Below, one piece after another: positions 35,006-43,462 of a DNA stretch of 64,000 nucleotides. Source of the stretch: Myxococcales bacterium (lineage in GTDB: Bacteria > Myxococcota_A > Polyangia > Palsa-1104 > JAEUJZ01); assembly GCA_016794365.1 (NCBI GenBank), contig JAEUKB010000074.1:49121-113120 (forward strand). The letters are read 5' to 3'. The notes below the pieces were generated by a model. That model did not search any database, was not told the origin of the DNA, and saw only the letters and a program-made list of their open reading frames with translations. The position numbers and the translations under genes were made by a program. The first letter of the stretch is position 1, and each line of letters opens with the position of its first letter.

Positions 35006-35626
35006 CTACTGGGCGGGCGTGATCTCGAACAGGGACAGCTCGCACTCGCCCCCGAAGTCGAGCTTGAGCAGAAGCGGCCACTGCGGGTGATCGAGCACCC
35101 ACAGATCCACCGGCGACCAGTCGCTGTCGCGGTCATCTTGCGCGTGCAGCACCGGGACCGAGATCGGCTCATCCCCGATGCGCACCGTCGCCACCGCTTC
35201 GCCCTGCTTCGTCACCGAAAACTGCCCCGTATAGACATCGAGCGTCACCGACTGCCCCGCCTTGAGCTTCCCCAGCGCCGCCCGGCTCAGCAGAAACGGC
35301 GGGCTGTGGCTGGCCGTCTCGAGCCGCCAGTCGGTGCTGTGCGCCGGGCCTGCGATCGCGCTCATCTGCGACAGAAACACCGGACCTTGCCCGTCTGCGA
35401 TCGCCGACTGCGTGCAGTGAATGCGAGACGGGCGGCTGCCATCGGGAAACGACAGCGTCATCCCTCCGTCGTCCGTCAGCGCGTCGATGCGTAGCGGGTA
35501 CAGGTCGTTGGCGTCGTAGTCCGCCGTCCACACCGAAAACACCGCGCCCACCCGCAAAAGCTCCGCGAGCTGCTCGCTCGACCACTTTCCCGCGCCGCTC
35601 CCCGTCTTTTTGCCGCCGCGTGCCAT
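35006..35626 (-). CDS. Unknown cytoplasmic protein (206 aa)
   Basis: 206 residues from ATG 35626, no signal peptide. Segments WSSEQLAELLRVGAVFSVWT, PLRIDALTDDGGMTLSFPDG and LKAGQSVTLDVYTGQFSV suggest a beta-rich protein. I do not recognise the family. The frame stays open upstream to 35989 across both tandem-repeat arrays, reading low-complexity Lys/Arg-rich sequence and SMLRCNG repeats; I take that part as noncoding because the 20-bp units would break codon phase. Diverges from the phosphoesterase gene. Confidence 0.7.
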   Translation of the reverse strand: MARGGKKTGSGAGKWSSEQLAELLRVGAVFSVWTADYDANDLYPLRIDALTDDGGMTLSFPDGSRPSRIHCTQSAIADGQGPVFLSQMSAIAGPAHSTDWRLETASHSPPFLLSRAALGKLKAGQSVTLDVYTGQFSVTKQGEAVATVRIGDEPISVPVLHAQDDRDSDWSPVDLWVLDHPQWPLLLKLDFGGECELSLFEITPAQ

Positions 35627-35684
35627 GTCCAAAGCGCCTCCCGTGCGCTCGCCTGCATAGCACAAAGTCTTTTGGACCCCGCAG

Positions 35685-35806
35685 CGTCTCTTTTTGCAGG
35701 TGAGGCGTCTCTTTTTGACGTGAAGCGTCTCTTTTTGAGATCGCACGTCTCTTTTTGCAGGTGAGGTGGCTCTTTTTGACGTGAAGCGTCTCTTTTTGAG
35801 ATCGCA
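35685..35806. repeat. Higher-order tandem repeat: 2 x 61 bp, each of three 20-21-bp subunits
   Basis: Six subunits starting at 35685, 35706, 35726, 35746, 35767 and 35787 share CGTCTCTTTTTG and differ in their tails (cAGGTGAGG, ACGTGAAG, AGATCGCA), in order ABC ABC with a 61-bp period. The T5 runs are conspicuous in this GC-rich DNA. Confidence 0.95.
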
Positions 35807-35930
35807 CCTCAACATGGAGCTGTTGCACCTCAACATGGAGCCGTTGCACCTCAACATCGAGCCGTTGCACCTCAACATGGAGCCGTTGCACCTCAACATG
35901 GAGCCGTTGCACCTCAACATCGAGCCATCG
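35805..35930. repeat. 6 x 21-bp tandem repeat
   Basis: Six copies of cacctcaacatggagccgttg (variants: cat/ctg/atcg changes). On the minus strand one frame reads a 7-residue repeat LHVEVQR; another, SMLRCNG. It directly abuts the 61-bp repeat and ends about 120 bp before the phosphoesterase start. Confidence 0.95.
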
Positions 35931-36052
35931 CACGGCAGTTTTTGACCTGGGGGCGGCGGCGCTGGGTGCAAACCGGGCAACTGTCGCAATCTCGGCGTAT
36001 GCTTCGCCTATCGGCACGCAAAACCGCAGCCGAGGACGACAAGGAGGTCAGC
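35931..36052. other. Upstream region of the phosphoesterase gene
   Basis: Contains the ribosome-binding site AAGGAGGT (36041-36048). An in-frame ATG at 35999 lies in this stretch but has no ribosome site. No other feature seen. Confidence 0.4.
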
Positions 36053-38338
36053 TTGGGTCTTGGTCAGTACGTGTTCCCCCGCATGGCGGTCCACATCGCG
36101 TCCGGTCGGACCGTCCCGGTGGAAAGGCTGCGTGCGCACTGTCTGTGGTACCCAGCGGTCAGCCTCGATGGCCGCGAGGTGTCCGGCCACGTCCTGTACT
36201 TTTCCAAAGAGCTGGAAGAGTCGCTCGGCGTGGTGCTGGGCCTGCACGGCACCTGGGACTGGAACCCAGCGGCAGAGGTCGAGCACGGCGAAGACGACAT
36301 CACCTTTCGGCTGGCCGCGCCGGTGCGGGCCTCGCAGCTTCTGACGGTGGAAAAGCTGATCCAAGCGATCGTCGAGCACACCGGGCGCACGCTGCCCGCC
36401 AAGCATCGCCGTCAGCTCACCAACATTGCGGCGCTGCCGCAGGACCGGGTGCTGCTCGCGCTGGAAGAGTTCTTGGCCCAGAACAAGCTGCACGTCCTTC
36501 AGCCGCTCTACATCGGCAATGCCTATCAGCTCTTTACCGACGCGACCGAGGCGCTGCTGCCGGTGTCGCCGTTTCAGCTCCGGCGGACGCCTCGGCTGTG
36601 CTTTGTGCTGCTTTCGACCGACAGCCTGACCGACAAGCGGGAAAGTCCGTGGCTGCGGCAGGCGGGCGAGCTGATGGCGCTGCCGGTGAACGTGGTGTTT
36701 ACGCCCCAGGTGGCCGAGTTTCTGGATGCGCTGCCCTCGCTGCGGATGACCCGAAGCGATCCGCAGCTGCTGAGTGAGCTTCTGTGGACGCTGCACGAGC
36801 TGACGGGCGGCTGGCCTGACCTGTGCGATCGCTTCTTCGAGATGCTGGCGCAGCTTCCCGACCTGGAAGCGCTGCGGCGCAAGCTGTGGGATCTGGCGCA
36901 GCTACTACGGGCGGCAGAGCGTGAGCTGGGGGCGAGCGAGAAGCTGCTCGATGCCGCGTTTGCCGGACGGGTCGATCTGCCGGACCTGATGATGCCCGCG
37001 CAGAGCTCTCCGGCGATTGTGCCGCTGGCGGCGTCGGCGCTGAGCGCGTTTTCAAGCCCGCTTCTGCCCGGTGGCTATGAAGGGCTGTGGTCGCTGCTGG
37101 GCAAGCCGGTGCCGTTTACCTGGGAAGAGCACGGGCGGGCGTACCTGGATGGGCTGGTGAGCTGGGAGCGCAAGCTGGCGGTGCCGCGCAGTCGCGCCAT
37201 CGAGCTGTGTCTGCGGCGGCGGGTCGAGGCCTTTGGCGGGCAGGGTCGCACCTCGCAGCCAAGTGGTCCGGCGGCGGTGCAGCCGGTCGAGCCGCCCCGT
37301 CACGATGCAGCGACCGTGGGTCCCCATCCGGGCCCGACGACGATTCGCTGGCTGCATGTGTCCGACTTTCACTTTTCCGACCGGCACCAGGCGCAGGGCG
37401 CGGGCATCGTGCTGGAGTCGCTCTTAAACACGCTGGGCGACATGCGGCGGGGCGGGCGCGGGCTCGACTGCATCTTTGTGACCGGCGACATCGCCCAAGC
37501 GGGCAGCGACAGCGAGTATCGGCTGGCCGAAGAGTACCTGCTGCGCCTGTGCGAAGTAAGCGGTGTGCCGACGCAGAACGTGATCATGGTGCCGGGCAAT
37601 CACGACGTGGCGCGCGCACGCGGGGTGGGGCTTCAGCGCACGCTCAGCAGCCACGACGAAGCGATGTTCTTTTTTCAGCCCCAGGCCGAGCGCTGGCACC
37701 TGAAAAAGTTCGACGCGTTCATCCAGTTCTACAACCGCTTTTACAAGGCCGGGCACTTTGGCAAAGACCCGCCGCGTCAGGCGACCCCGCACCTGGCGAC
37801 CGCCGGGGCCGAGATCCTGCGGGTGCGCAGCCTGGACGTGGGGATTGTGCCGCTCAACACCGCGTGGTTTGCGCAGGCGGACGATGACAGCGGCAAGCTG
37901 TTTGTGGGCGAGCCTCTTCTGCGGGCGCAGCTTCAGCAGGTGTCGAAGGCGCGGCTGCGGATTGCGCTGATGCATCACCCGGTGCAGGACCTGTCCGAAG
38001 TCGAGCGCCGTCCGATTGAGCAGCTACTGCAAGAGCACTGTCACTTCGTGCTGCGCGGCCACCTGCATGAAAACGAAGCGCAAGGGGTGTCGAGCCCGTA
38101 TCGCCAGACGCTGATGATGGCAGCAGGCGCGTCGTATCAAGGGCGCATCACCGAACAGAATCGTCAAAACCGGGCGATGCTGTGCGAGGTCGATGTAGAC
38201 CTTCAGGGCAAAGTGGCCAAGGTGCGGCCCTATCCGATCCGCTATGAGATGACCGGGCATGATCGCTGGACGCTCGATACGGGCGTCTTCCCCAAGAGCT
38301 ACCCGAGCTACCTGGAAACCCTTCACATCAACTTGTAA
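36053..38338 (+). CDS. Unknown N-terminal region fused to calcineurin-type metallophosphoesterase
   Basis: 761 residues from TTG 36053, chosen because AAGGAGGT sits 4-5 nt upstream; ATG 35999 lacks one. Residues about 1-400 are unrecognised; RTPRLCFVLLSTDSL, LPVNVVFTPQVAEFL and LLWTLHELTGGWPDLCDRFF faintly recall the C-terminal half of STAND-type ATPases, but no P-loop is present. Residues about 428-760 are a complete metallophosphoesterase: DFHFSD, GDIAQ, GNHD, LMHHPV and RGHLHE supply the metal ligands. It could cleave cyclic nucleotides, nucleic acid or phosphoproteins. The stop overlaps the cysteine-desulfurase ATG (TAATG). Confidence 0.9.
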   Translation: MGLGQYVFPRMAVHIASGRTVPVERLRAHCLWYPAVSLDGREVSGHVLYFSKELEESLGVVLGLHGTWDWNPAAEVEHGEDDITFRLAAPVRASQLLTVEKLIQAIVEHTGRTLPAKHRRQLTNIAALPQDRVLLALEEFLAQNKLHVLQPLYIGNAYQLFTDATEALLPVSPFQLRRTPRLCFVLLSTDSLTDKRESPWLRQAGELMALPVNVVFTPQVAEFLDALPSLRMTRSDPQLLSELLWTLHELTGGWPDLCDRFFEMLAQLPDLEALRRKLWDLAQLLRAAERELGASEKLLDAAFAGRVDLPDLMMPAQSSPAIVPLAASALSAFSSPLLPGGYEGLWSLLGKPVPFTWEEHGRAYLDGLVSWERKLAVPRSRAIELCLRRRVEAFGGQGRTSQPSGPAAVQPVEPPRHDAATVGPHPGPTTIRWLHVSDFHFSDRHQAQGAGIVLESLLNTLGDMRRGGRGLDCIFVTGDIAQAGSDSEYRLAEEYLLRLCEVSGVPTQNVIMVPGNHDVARARGVGLQRTLSSHDEAMFFFQPQAERWHLKKFDAFIQFYNRFYKAGHFGKDPPRQATPHLATAGAEILRVRSLDVGIVPLNTAWFAQADDDSGKLFVGEPLLRAQLQQVSKARLRIALMHHPVQDLSEVERRPIEQLLQEHCHFVLRGHLHENEAQGVSSPYRQTLMMAAGASYQGRITEQNRQNRAMLCEVDVDLQGKVAKVRPYPIRYEMTGHDRWTLDTGVFPKSYPSYLETLHINL

Positions 38339-39555
38339 TGGCCATGGCACGAATCTATCTGGATCACAGCGCCACAACGCCGCTTGCCCCCGAGGTCGAA
38401 CACGCGATGCTCGGTGCGCTCAGGCTGTGCGGCAATCCCTCGTCTCTGCATGAAGAAGGTCGGCGGGCGCGTCAGGCGGTCGAGCGGGCGCGGGCCCAGG
38501 TGGCGGCGCTCATCGGGGCGGCCCCTGCGGATGTGTGCTTTACCTCGGGCGGAACCGAGTCGAATAGCACGGCGCTGCTCGGTCTGGGGGAGCTTGCGCA
38601 GCAGCAAGGCCGACCGCTGCACATCGTCACAAGCCCGCTGGAGCATCCCTCGGTGCAAAAGCCGCTGCGTCGGCTGGAAGCGCGGGGCTTTGTCGTGACC
38701 GAGCTGCCGGTGGATGCGCAGGGGCGGATCGATCCGGGGGCGCTTGTGCGGGTGCTCGAGGAGCGTCCGGCTTCGGTGGTGGCGCTGGCGCTCGTCAATC
38801 ATGAGCTGGGCAACGTCTATCCGATCGCGCAGCTTGCCGCGCTGGCGCATGCGCGGGGCGCGTGGGTTCACTGCGATGCGGTGCAAGCGGCGGGGAAGCT
38901 GCCGATTGATGTGCGGGGGCTCGGGGTTGATACGCTGAGCCTGTCGGCGCACAAGGTCTACGGTCCCAAGGGAACGGGCGTGCTGTACGTCGCCGGGCCT
39001 GCGCAAGTGGCGGGGGGCTGTGGGCTGTCGCTGTCGCTGCCTTCGCTGCTCGCGGGGGGAGAGCAGGAGCGCGGACGGCGGGCGGGCACGGAAAACGTGG
39101 CGGGCATTGTCGGCCTGGGCGCGTGTGCGGACCTGGCGCGGCAGACGCTGTTGCCAGCGGTGCAGGAGCTGGCGGCCCGGCGCGATCGACTGGAAGCGGG
39201 GCTGCTGTCGATCGGTGGGGTCAGCACAAACGGCGATCGCGAACAGCGCAGTCCCAGCGTGTGCAACCTGCGCTTTGCCGAGGTCGATGGCGAGCTGCTG
39301 CTGTCGAGCCTGGACCTCGATGGGATTGCGGTTTCGACCGGCGCGGCGTGTAGCTCGGGGTCCAGTGAGCCGTCGCAGGTGCTGCGGGCGCTGGGACAGT
39401 CGCGCAGCCAGGCCAAAGAAGCGCTGCGCTTTTCGCTGGGCCGGGGCACAACGGATGCGGACATCGAGCAGACGATCGCGACGGTGGCCCAGGTGGTGGC
39501 GCGGATTCGGGCGCTCGGACCGGCCCCGATCCTGACCGCAGCCAGCGCGGCGTAA
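38338..39555 (+). CDS. Cysteine desulfurase (IscS/NifS class)
   Basis: 405 residues. A PLP enzyme that takes sulfur from cysteine for Fe-S clusters or nucleic-acid thiolation. The N-terminus IYLDHSATTPLAPEV, FTSGGTESNSTALL, the PLP Lys in LSAHKVYGPKG (near 206), and the persulfide Cys in STGAACSSGSSEPSQVL (near 338) are all present. The SSGSSEPS loop fits the IscS/NifS group rather than SufS. The ATG overlaps the preceding stop by 1 nt, so it is translationally coupled to the phosphoesterase. No iscU, dnd or mnm genes lie nearby. Confidence 0.93.
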   Translation: MAMARIYLDHSATTPLAPEVEHAMLGALRLCGNPSSLHEEGRRARQAVERARAQVAALIGAAPADVCFTSGGTESNSTALLGLGELAQQQGRPLHIVTSPLEHPSVQKPLRRLEARGFVVTELPVDAQGRIDPGALVRVLEERPASVVALALVNHELGNVYPIAQLAALAHARGAWVHCDAVQAAGKLPIDVRGLGVDTLSLSAHKVYGPKGTGVLYVAGPAQVAGGCGLSLSLPSLLAGGEQERGRRAGTENVAGIVGLGACADLARQTLLPAVQELAARRDRLEAGLLSIGGVSTNGDREQRSPSVCNLRFAEVDGELLLSSLDLDGIAVSTGAACSSGSSEPSQVLRALGQSRSQAKEALRFSLGRGTTDADIEQTIATVAQVVARIRALGPAPILTAASAA

Positions 39556-39567
39556 CAGCGAGCGACG

Positions 39568-39654
39568 GGCGTTGCTTCTGTCGTTTCGGCAGGCGTTGCT
39601 TCTGGCGTTTCGGCAGGTGTTCCTTCAAGTGTTTTGGCAGGCGCTGCGGCGGGG
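39568..39654. repeat. 3-4 x 24-bp tandem repeat between desulfurase and ftsQ
   Basis: ggcgttgcttctgtcgtttcggca (39568), a near-identical copy (39592), a diverged copy (39616) and a partial fourth (39640). It fills most of the 156-bp gap. Confidence 0.88.
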
Positions 39655-39711
39655 CTGGTGCGAGCGGTTTTTGGACAAGGCGAGCGCGCGCTCGTAGACT
39701 GCCCGCTTCGT

Positions 39712-40641
39712 ATGTCGCTGTTTGTTCGTCGCAGATCGGGGCGCAGTGCCTCTCGTGTTCGTCGGGGCGTGTTCTTGCGTGCGCTGCTGTTTTGGCGACC
39801 GAAGAACCGTCGGCGTCATCGGGTGGTGCGTCCGGTGCCCGCTGCGCGCCGGGATACGCCGCCACGCTCGCTGTGGTCGCTCATCGGGTCGCTTTTGACC
39901 TATCTGGGGCTGCTGGCGCTCTGCGGGGGCGCGGTGGTGCTCGGTCGCTTTTATCTTCTGCACAGCCCGCGCTTTGCGGTGGCGCAGGTCGAGATCTCGC
40001 CGACGCGGCATGTCAATACCGAGCGGCTGCGGGCGCTTGCGGGGGTGTCGCTCGGGCAGAACCTCATCTCGCTATCGACCAAAGAGGTGGCCGAGCGGCT
40101 GCGCAAAGAGCCGTGGCTTCGGCACATCCATGTCGAAAAGCGACTGCCCGCGACGCTGCGCATCGTGGTCCAAGAGTTTGAGCCTGCGGCGCTGGCGGCG
40201 CTCGATTCGCTGTACATGATCACGGCGGACGGGGAAGTGTTCCGGCGTGCGAGGCCGAGCGACTACGTGGGCTCGCTGCCGATCCTGACCGGCGTGGGAC
40301 GGGCGGCGTATCTGCTCGATCGCGAGTGGGCACAGAGCGAGCTACGACGCGGCCTGCATGCGCTGTCGCTGTATCAGCAGTACGAAGGTCGTCCGGTCGT
40401 GCGGGAAGTGCATGTCGATCAGATCACCGGCATCACCTTTGCGACGGCCAGTGGCGCGACGATTCGGCTCGGGCAAGGCAGCGATGAAGAGCTTTTGCGA
40501 CGGCTCCATCGCTTCGATGCGGTGTGGCAGACGCTGCAAAAGCAGGGCGATGCGGCGCAGCTGGTGCTGCTCGACAACCACGCGCATCCCGATCACATCA
40601 CGGTGCGCCTGCTGCAAAAGCCGATCACCCGAGATCCATAG
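39712..40641 (+). CDS. ftsQ: Cell-division protein FtsQ/DivIB
   Basis: 309 residues: basic N-terminus (RRRSGRSASRVRRG), one membrane helix (LTYLGLLALCGGAVVLGRFY), a POTRA domain (FAVAQVEISPTRHVNTERLR, EPWLRHIHVEKRLPATLRIV) and the FtsQ beta domain (LDSLYMITADGEVFRRARPS ... LPILTGVG). FtsQ links FtsL/FtsB to the divisome. It stands outside a dcw cluster here. No Shine-Dalgarno; a TAGACT box lies 11 nt upstream of ATG 39712. Confidence 0.88.
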   Translation: MSLFVRRRSGRSASRVRRGVFLRALLFWRPKNRRRHRVVRPVPAARRDTPPRSLWSLIGSLLTYLGLLALCGGAVVLGRFYLLHSPRFAVAQVEISPTRHVNTERLRALAGVSLGQNLISLSTKEVAERLRKEPWLRHIHVEKRLPATLRIVVQEFEPAALAALDSLYMITADGEVFRRARPSDYVGSLPILTGVGRAAYLLDREWAQSELRRGLHALSLYQQYEGRPVVREVHVDQITGITFATASGATIRLGQGSDEELLRRLHRFDAVWQTLQKQGDAAQLVLLDNHAHPDHITVRLLQKPITRDP

Positions 40642-40688
40642 CTGCCGCCGTCACCGATGCGGTCAGGCTGGGCTGCGCGCGCTAGGAG

Positions 40689-41960
40689 CTAGCCGAAGTC
40701 GTAGTTTTTGGGGATGACCACGATGTCGTCGATGACTTGAAAGCGGCGACGGTCGGCTTCGAGGTCGTAGCCGATCTCGGTGCCAGCGGGGACGCGGACG
40801 TGCTTGTCGATGATGGCGTGACGAATGCGGCAGTGACGACCGATATCGACGGACTCGTGGAGGATGCACTGCTCGACGTGGGAAAAGCTGTTGATGCGGA
40901 CGCGCGGGCCGAGCACGCTCTGATCGACGTGGCCGCCCGATACGATGCAGCCTTCGCTGACGAGTGAGTTTGTGGCGTAGCCGACGCGACGACTGCCGCT
41001 GGGACCGTCTTCGTTGAAGACAAACTTGGCCGGAGGCAGCGAGCGCACCCAGGTATGCAGCGGCCAGCGCGGGTTGTAGAGGTTGAACACCGGAACGACC
41101 TGCACAAAGTCGAGGTTGGCCAAAAAGTACTGCTGGATGGTGCCGACATCGCGCCAGTAGCCGCGCTCGCGCTCGTCCATGCCGGGGATCTCGTTGCGCA
41201 TGAAGTCGTAGGCGTACAGCGCGCGCTTGCCCACCATGTCGGGCAGGATGTTGCGACCGAAGTCGTGCTGGGTGCTGGCGGTGGTCTCGGCGTCGAGCAC
41301 GATCTGCTGAATCAGCGCGCGGGTGTTGAAGATGTAGTTGCCCATCGACGCGAGCGCCCAGCCGGGACGACCGGGGATCTCACGCGGGCACTCGGGCTTT
41401 TCGGTAAACGACAGGATGCGCCAGCTTGGATCGACCTCGATGATGCCAAAGGACGACGCTTGAGAGACGGGAACCGGAATGCAGGCGACGGTGCAGTCAG
41501 AGCCGTTTTCGCGATGGAAGTCGAGCATCTGCTGCACGTCCATCTTGTAGACATGATCGCCGCCAAAGACGATTACGTAGTCGGGATCTTCGTCGGTGAT
41601 GACGTTGAGCGACTGGAAGATCGCGTCGGCAGAGCCCTTGAACCACTCGCGGCCTCGACGCTGCTGCGCGGGCACTGGCTCGACGTATTGATCGAGCATC
41701 GCGGGCAGTCGCCAGCCTCGGGCAATGTGGCTGTTGAGCGAGTCGCTCATGTACTGGGTGAGGACTTTGATCTTCAAAAACCCAGAGTTCACCAGGTTCG
41801 ACAGCACAAAGTCGATCAGTCGATAGCGTCCGCCGATTGGCACCGAAGGCTTGGCTCGATCGGCGGTCAGTGGCCACAACCTGCGACCTTCACCACCGGC
41901 CAGCACCAGGGCCAAGACGTTGGGATTGGTTCCGCGATGCTTCAAAATCGCTGGGCTCAT
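40689..41960 (-). CDS. glgC: Glucose-1-phosphate adenylyltransferase
   Basis: 423 residues. Makes ADP-glucose from glucose-1-P and ATP, the first committed step of glycogen synthesis. LVLAGGEGRRLWPLTADRAK with the nucleotide/activator motif, PIGGRYRLIDFVLSN, the substrate motif SFTEKPECP, and a C-terminal left-handed beta-helix (DIGRHCRIRHAIIDKHVRVP) are present. GGAGA lies about 8 nt upstream of ATG 41960. It follows the Ser/Thr kinase by 44 bp, which may put glycogen synthesis under the same transcript. Confidence 0.96.
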   Translation of the reverse strand: MSPAILKHRGTNPNVLALVLAGGEGRRLWPLTADRAKPSVPIGGRYRLIDFVLSNLVNSGFLKIKVLTQYMSDSLNSHIARGWRLPAMLDQYVEPVPAQQRRGREWFKGSADAIFQSLNVITDEDPDYVIVFGGDHVYKMDVQQMLDFHRENGSDCTVACIPVPVSQASSFGIIEVDPSWRILSFTEKPECPREIPGRPGWALASMGNYIFNTRALIQQIVLDAETTASTQHDFGRNILPDMVGKRALYAYDFMRNEIPGMDERERGYWRDVGTIQQYFLANLDFVQVVPVFNLYNPRWPLHTWVRSLPPAKFVFNEDGPSGSRRVGYATNSLVSEGCIVSGGHVDQSVLGPRVRINSFSHVEQCILHESVDIGRHCRIRHAIIDKHVRVPAGTEIGYDLEADRRRFQVIDDIVVIPKNYDFG

Positions 41961-42004
41961 CAGCCGTCTCCATTCAGCGGGGCTGTGGGCGGCTGCAAGC
42001 TGGG

Positions 42005-43378
42005 TCAGCGACCGAGCAGCAGGTAGCCCAAAATCAGGAGCAGCACCGTGACAATGCCCATAATAATCGGGACGAGCGGCGGGCCGCTTTCCTTTCGTAT
42101 TGGGGCACGGAAGCCGGAAGCCGAAGCGCGCGGACTGGGAACATGAGCGACGACAGGTGTCGGCTCTTGAGCGGGCTTGCTAGCGAGCACGGCTTCGAGC
42201 GGTGCAACATGCTGTTGAGGAGCCGGACCGGAAGAAGGAGGCTCTGCTTGGCGCGTCGTGGGAATGCTCGACTGGCTTTCGTTCATCCAGCCGCGCGGAT
42301 CGATGAACTGATCGGGGTTGAGCGGCGCTTGGCCTTCGCTTGGCTTTGGCTCTGTTTCATCGACGTCATCGAGCGAGGTAAAGCGCAGGATTTCGTCCTG
42401 AATCAGGTTGTCGATGAGCGAGCTCTGCGGCTGCGGCTTCGACTTTTGACGCTCGGCGATGACTTTGGCGATGAGCTGCTCAATGTCGCGGCTCGTCACC
42501 TTCATTCCGCGCGAAAACAGATAGTGCGCAATCGCTTCGAGCAGCTCTTCGACGCGCTGATAGCGCTGGTTGCGATCGCGCGCGAGTGCTTTGCGAACGA
42601 TCGTCTCAAGCTCCGGCGAGACATCGGGATTTTGCGCGACGATCGACGGAACCACCGCTTCACGAACCAACTTAACGGTCGCGTAGTCGGTTTCTCCATC
42701 AAACAGACGCTGACCGACGAGCAGCTCGTACAGCAAGATGCCAACCGCGAAGATATCGGCACGACGATCGACTTCTTCTCCGCGCGCGGCTTCCGGCGAC
42801 AGATAGCTGAACTTGCCTTTGACCACGCCCGGATCGGTGTTTTCGACCTGCGACGCTGCTTTGGCCAGACCGAAGTCGGCCAGCTTCACCTCGCCACGCT
42901 TGGAAAACAAAATGTTCGGCGGAGAGATGTCGCGATGCACGATCCCAAGCGGCTTGCCCGTTTCTGGATCGTTTAGGTCGTGGGCGTACGCCAGCGCTTT
43001 GCAGATCTCCATGATCATGTAGAGCGTCTGGCTGACCGGCAGCCGCTGGCCCATCGTCTGGAGCGTCTGAAGCAGCACCTTGAGGTTGCAGCCGTCGATA
43101 AACTCCATCACCAGGAAGTACGAGGTGTCTTCACCGCTTCCCGAGGAGCCGACGTCATAAACCAGCACGATGTTGGTGTGCTGAAGGTGCAGGGCCAGGC
43201 GCGCTTCGTCGAGAAACATCTGAACGAAGCGCTTGTTCTTGGTCAGGTTCGGTAAAATGCGCTTGATGGCGACGGCGCGCTTAAGACCACCGACGGATGA
43301 CTCGGCGATGCCGCGAAAGACTTCCGCCATACCGCCGGCGTCGAGTCGTTCAGTGATTTTGTAGCGCTGGGAATCCAT
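42005..43378 (-). CDS. Membrane-anchored Ser/Thr protein kinase
   Basis: 457 residues. Kinase domain about 1-270 with the Gly-loop variant RLDAGGMAEVFRG, VAIKRIL lysine, HRDISPPNILF catalytic loop and DFGLAKA activation segment. Then comes a Pro/Ser/Gln-rich juxtamembrane region and a C-terminal membrane helix (LVPIIMGIVTVLLLILGYLL) with only three residues after it, so a tail anchor. No external sensor domain, so the input is probably cytoplasmic. FHA proteins in the window are candidate readers. Located between the DksA-like gene and glgC in one direction. Confidence 0.94.
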   Translation of the reverse strand: MDSQRYKITERLDAGGMAEVFRGIAESSVGGLKRAVAIKRILPNLTKNKRFVQMFLDEARLALHLQHTNIVLVYDVGSSGSGEDTSYFLVMEFIDGCNLKVLLQTLQTMGQRLPVSQTLYMIMEICKALAYAHDLNDPETGKPLGIVHRDISPPNILFSKRGEVKLADFGLAKAASQVENTDPGVVKGKFSYLSPEAARGEEVDRRADIFAVGILLYELLVGQRLFDGETDYATVKLVREAVVPSIVAQNPDVSPELETIVRKALARDRNQRYQRVEELLEAIAHYLFSRGMKVTSRDIEQLIAKVIAERQKSKPQPQSSLIDNLIQDEILRFTSLDDVDETEPKPSEGQAPLNPDQFIDPRGWMNESQSSIPTTRQAEPPSSGPAPQQHVAPLEAVLASKPAQEPTPVVAHVPSPRASASGFRAPIRKESGPPLVPIIMGIVTVLLLILGYLLLGR

Positions 43379-43462
43379 CTACTGACCTAGTGTGCGGCTG
43401 CGAGGTGCCGCTCGGGGAGGTGGTTCGGATAGCTGCGCTGTGCGCAACCTGGCTCTATCGTA

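Noticed and set aside
35685..35930. Possible CRISPR array
   Set aside because: Units are head to tail without unique spacers and no cas gene is present.
35169..36017. 282-codon minus-strand frame with LHVEVQR heptads
   Set aside because: Heptads come from the 21-bp repeat; the frame then crosses 20-bp repeats and runs out of phase through the 206-residue gene.
36053..39555. DndA-type phosphorothioation system
   Set aside because: A cysteine desulfurase is present, but no dndB-E or ssp genes are in the window.
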